The notes under the pieces: model-generated
Seen by the model: only the letters and a program-made list of their open reading frames with translations
Told to the model about the DNA's origin: nothing
The model's database searches: none
Made by a program: the position numbers and the translations under genes
Assembly (NCBI RefSeq): GCF_022095675.1
Contig: NZ_JAHYSG010000059.1
Coordinates: 1-64,000, forward strand
Reading direction: 5' to 3'
Source: Dactylosporangium sp. AC04546
Lineage (GTDB): Bacteria; Actinomycetota; Actinomycetes; Mycobacteriales; Micromonosporaceae
Length of the DNA stretch: 64,000 nucleotides
Part shown: piece after piece, positions 62,445 to 64,000 of the stretch
Numbering within the stretch: position 1 is the stretch's first letter
Layout of the letters: each line of letters begins with the position of its first letter

Positions 62445-63701
62445 ATGAGGTTCTTCCTGATACTTGCGCCCATCGTGCTGGGCGTCGCGGGCGCGGTCGA
62501 CCCGGCGTTGGGCTCGACCGGCGAGTTCTACGGCATCTACCGGGAGCACCCGGTGGCGATCGAGGCCCATTCGGTACTGCTGCATTGGGCGTGGATCCTG
62601 TTCGCCCTCGGTTTCGTCGCGCTGCTCGACCCGATCCGCCGCCGGGGCTCCGTGCTGGCCCGGGTGGCCTGGGTCGCCACGGTGCTCGGCCTGGTGACGT
62701 TCTCGGCGCTGATGGCGATCGACCTGTTCGTGCTGGCGCTGGAGCAGACGTTCGCGGACAACGCCACGGTCCAGAAGGTGAACCGGACGTTCGAGACGCT
62801 CGGCGCGTGGCCGACCTTCGGCTGGCAGATCCCCGGCATGCTGGGCTGGGCCCTCGCGCTGATCCTGACCCCCGTCGCCGCGGCCCGGGCCCGGGTCATC
62901 TCGTGGTGGACGGCGGGCGCGGCGCTGGTGGGCTCGGCGCTGTACCTGCTGTTCGGCGTCGAGTCGATGCCGTGGTGCCTGGCCGGCCCGGCGGTGATGG
63001 CCGGCGCGTACTTCGTCGCCTTCCGCTCGCTCGGCTCGGTCGCCGTGGCTGACGAACCGGACACGTTCGGGACGTTTCGCCTGCGGTTCGGCCGGGTGTG
63101 CATGATCCTGGCCCCGCTGTCCTTCGCGATCGGCCTGGCGACGGTGCCGGGCTTCGCGCCGGACCCGGCCCAGCTGGTGCGCCACCCGGTCCAGTCCCAG
63201 GCGAGCGCGTTCTTCCTGCACCTGGGCTGGCTGCTGTTCATCCCGGCCGTACTGACCCTGATGCGCGGCGGCGGCCGCTTCGCCCGCGTCGCGGGCGTGG
63301 TGACGGTCCTGGCGCTGGCCAACTTCAGCGGCCTGATGGTGGGCGACTACGCCGACCTGGCCGCGCGCAAGGTCCTCACCCCGGAGGAGGCGACGCGGGT
63401 GACGGACGCGATGGGGACGTACAGCGGCTTCGCGTTCAGCTGGGTGATCTTCGGCATGTTCGGCTCGCTGCTGGGCCTGATCCTGGTGGCCCTGGCGACG
63501 ACGCTGGACGGCCGCTCCCGCTGGTGGGTGCCGGCCCTGGTCGGCGCCGGCGTGGTGGCTTTCCTGGCCCTGGGCGTGGGCCCGCTGAGCCTGCTGAGCC
63601 CGCTGCTGCTGCTGGCCGGCTTCGGCCTGCTGGCCCGCGGCCTGACCGCGGCGCCCGCTCCGGCTCCGGCCGCGACCCCGGCCCCAGCCCCGGCCGCCTG
63701 A
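62445..63701 (+). CDS. Polytopic membrane protein with internal duplication
   Basis: A 418-residue protein of unknown function with about eight helices. Its two halves are related: FFLILAPIVLGVAGAV matches VCMILAPLSFAIGLAT; EHPVAIEAHSVLLHWAW matches RHPVQSQASAFFLHLGW; and ARVAWVATVLGLVTFSALM matches ARVAGVVTVLALANFSGLM. It ends in an Ala/Pro tail. The ATG at 62445 follows GAGG by 6 nt. It is divergent from histidine kinase 3, so the two may share regulation. Confidence 0.75.
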   Translation: MRFFLILAPIVLGVAGAVDPALGSTGEFYGIYREHPVAIEAHSVLLHWAWILFALGFVALLDPIRRRGSVLARVAWVATVLGLVTFSALMAIDLFVLALEQTFADNATVQKVNRTFETLGAWPTFGWQIPGMLGWALALILTPVAAARARVISWWTAGAALVGSALYLLFGVESMPWCLAGPAVMAGAYFVAFRSLGSVAVADEPDTFGTFRLRFGRVCMILAPLSFAIGLATVPGFAPDPAQLVRHPVQSQASAFFLHLGWLLFIPAVLTLMRGGGRFARVAGVVTVLALANFSGLMVGDYADLAARKVLTPEEATRVTDAMGTYSGFAFSWVIFGMFGSLLGLILVALATTLDGRSRWWVPALVGAGVVAFLALGVGPLSLLSPLLLLAGFGLLARGLTAAPAPAPAATPAPAPAA

Positions 63702-63714
63702 CGCCGGCGCACGT

Positions 63715-63748
63715 GCGGCATCCCGGCCCCACCACGCCGGGATGCCGC
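63715..63748. terminator. Bidirectional terminator hairpin
   Basis: Perfect 13-bp arms GCGGCATCCCGGC and GCCGGGATGCCGC with an 8-nt loop, between convergent genes (the duplicated membrane protein and the PIN-domain gene). It lies 14 bp from one stop and 9 bp from the other, so it can serve both. Confidence 0.8.
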
Positions 63749-63757
63749 GACGGCCAC

Positions 63758-64000
63758 TCAGGCGGGCACGGCGCTGATCCGCTGCTGGCGCAGCTCGGGC
63801 ACGTGCCGGGCGATGGTCTCGAAGTCGCCGTCCTCGTGCAGGACGACCAGCTTGAGCCGGATCGCGGTGGCGGCGATGACCAGGTCAGCCACCGAGACGT
63901 CCTGGTAGACGCTGGGCTCGACGAGCTCATGCCGGATCGCCGACACCATCCCCCAGATGTTGTCCGGAATCGTCGCCCACGGGTACGTCTCGCAGATGTC
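63758..64000 (-). CDS. PIN-domain (VapC-like) toxin, 5' part beyond window
   Basis: The 80 C-terminal residues of a protein that continues past the window end. The pattern DVSVADLVIAATAIRL followed by VLHEDGDFETIARH has the late acidic residues of the PIN nuclease fold, as in VapC toxins that cleave tRNA or rRNA. The first conserved aspartate and the presumed antitoxin gene would lie outside the window. There is an internal ATG at 63949, but the frame stays open upstream to the edge. Confidence 0.8.
   Translation of the reverse strand, partial: DICETYPWATIPDNIWGMVSAIRHELVEPSVYQDVSVADLVIAATAIRLKLVVLHEDGDFETIARHVPELRQQRISAVPA

Noticed and set aside
1..64000. tRNA, rRNA, insertion sequences, prophage or plasmid features
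   Set aside because: No cloverleaf, rRNA segment, transposase, integrase or phage structural gene was recognised by eye; a tRNAscan or profile search would be needed to exclude small ones.

Overview
This window is a high-GC actinobacterial chromosome segment. The core gene order (efp-nusB; the aro genes with mltG, ruvX and alaS; rarA-aspS-hisS; rel-apt-secF-secD-yajC-ruvB-ruvA-ruvC), the MptB-type mannosyltransferase, frequent GTG/TTG starts and 4-nt ATGA/GTGA overlaps fit the phylum. Palindromic intergenic repeats and the gene mix suggest Micromonosporaceae, but that family-level call is inference. No tRNA, rRNA, insertion sequence, prophage or CRISPR array was seen.

Left half (1 to about 32.1 kb) is housekeeping, nearly all on the minus strand. 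It holds transcription and translation factors (nusB, efp), four shikimate-pathway genes (aroE-aroC-aroK-aroB in transcription order), cell-wall glycan processing (mltG), Holliday-junction and replication repair (ruvX, rarA, ruvABC), three aminoacyl-tRNA synthetases (alaS, aspS, hisS), stringent response (rel), purine salvage (apt) and protein export (secD, secF, yajC). Plus-strand exceptions are mptB and two tandem membrane-anchored cyclophilins. A 942-residue single-pass membrane protein carries about nineteen 13-residue [12 protein letters not shown] repeats. Between the cyclophilins and rel lies a 1.2-kb gene-free segment with 18 copies of a 16-bp palindrome, the most unusual DNA in the window.

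The right half (32.1 to 64 kb) is accessory and differs in character from the conserved left half. It contains a 3-hydroxybutyrate-dehydrogenase-like SDR with a GAF/PucR regulator; a DHA2 exporter with a TetR repressor and two clear operators; two complete but non-identical branched-chain-type ABC cassettes separated by perfect inverted repeats; an alpha/beta hydrolase; a membrane-anchored GH5 glucanase; a six-gene operon (GtrA, GT2, GT39-like, Ig-like surface protein, histidine kinase, LuxR regulator); a second LuxR-type two-component pair apparently co-transcribed with a fused ferredoxin/ferredoxin-reductase and a cytochrome P450; a third LuxR-type pair; an internally duplicated membrane protein; and a PIN-domain toxin cut by the window end.

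The two most system-like units are the surface-glycan operon with its own two-component system next to a GH5 enzyme (about 48.0 to 55.9 kb), and the two-component/redox-fusion/P450 operon (56.1 to 60.5 kb). The strongest unexplained DNA is the palindrome array at 22.15 to 22.80 kb together with two smaller families of intergenic palindromes.
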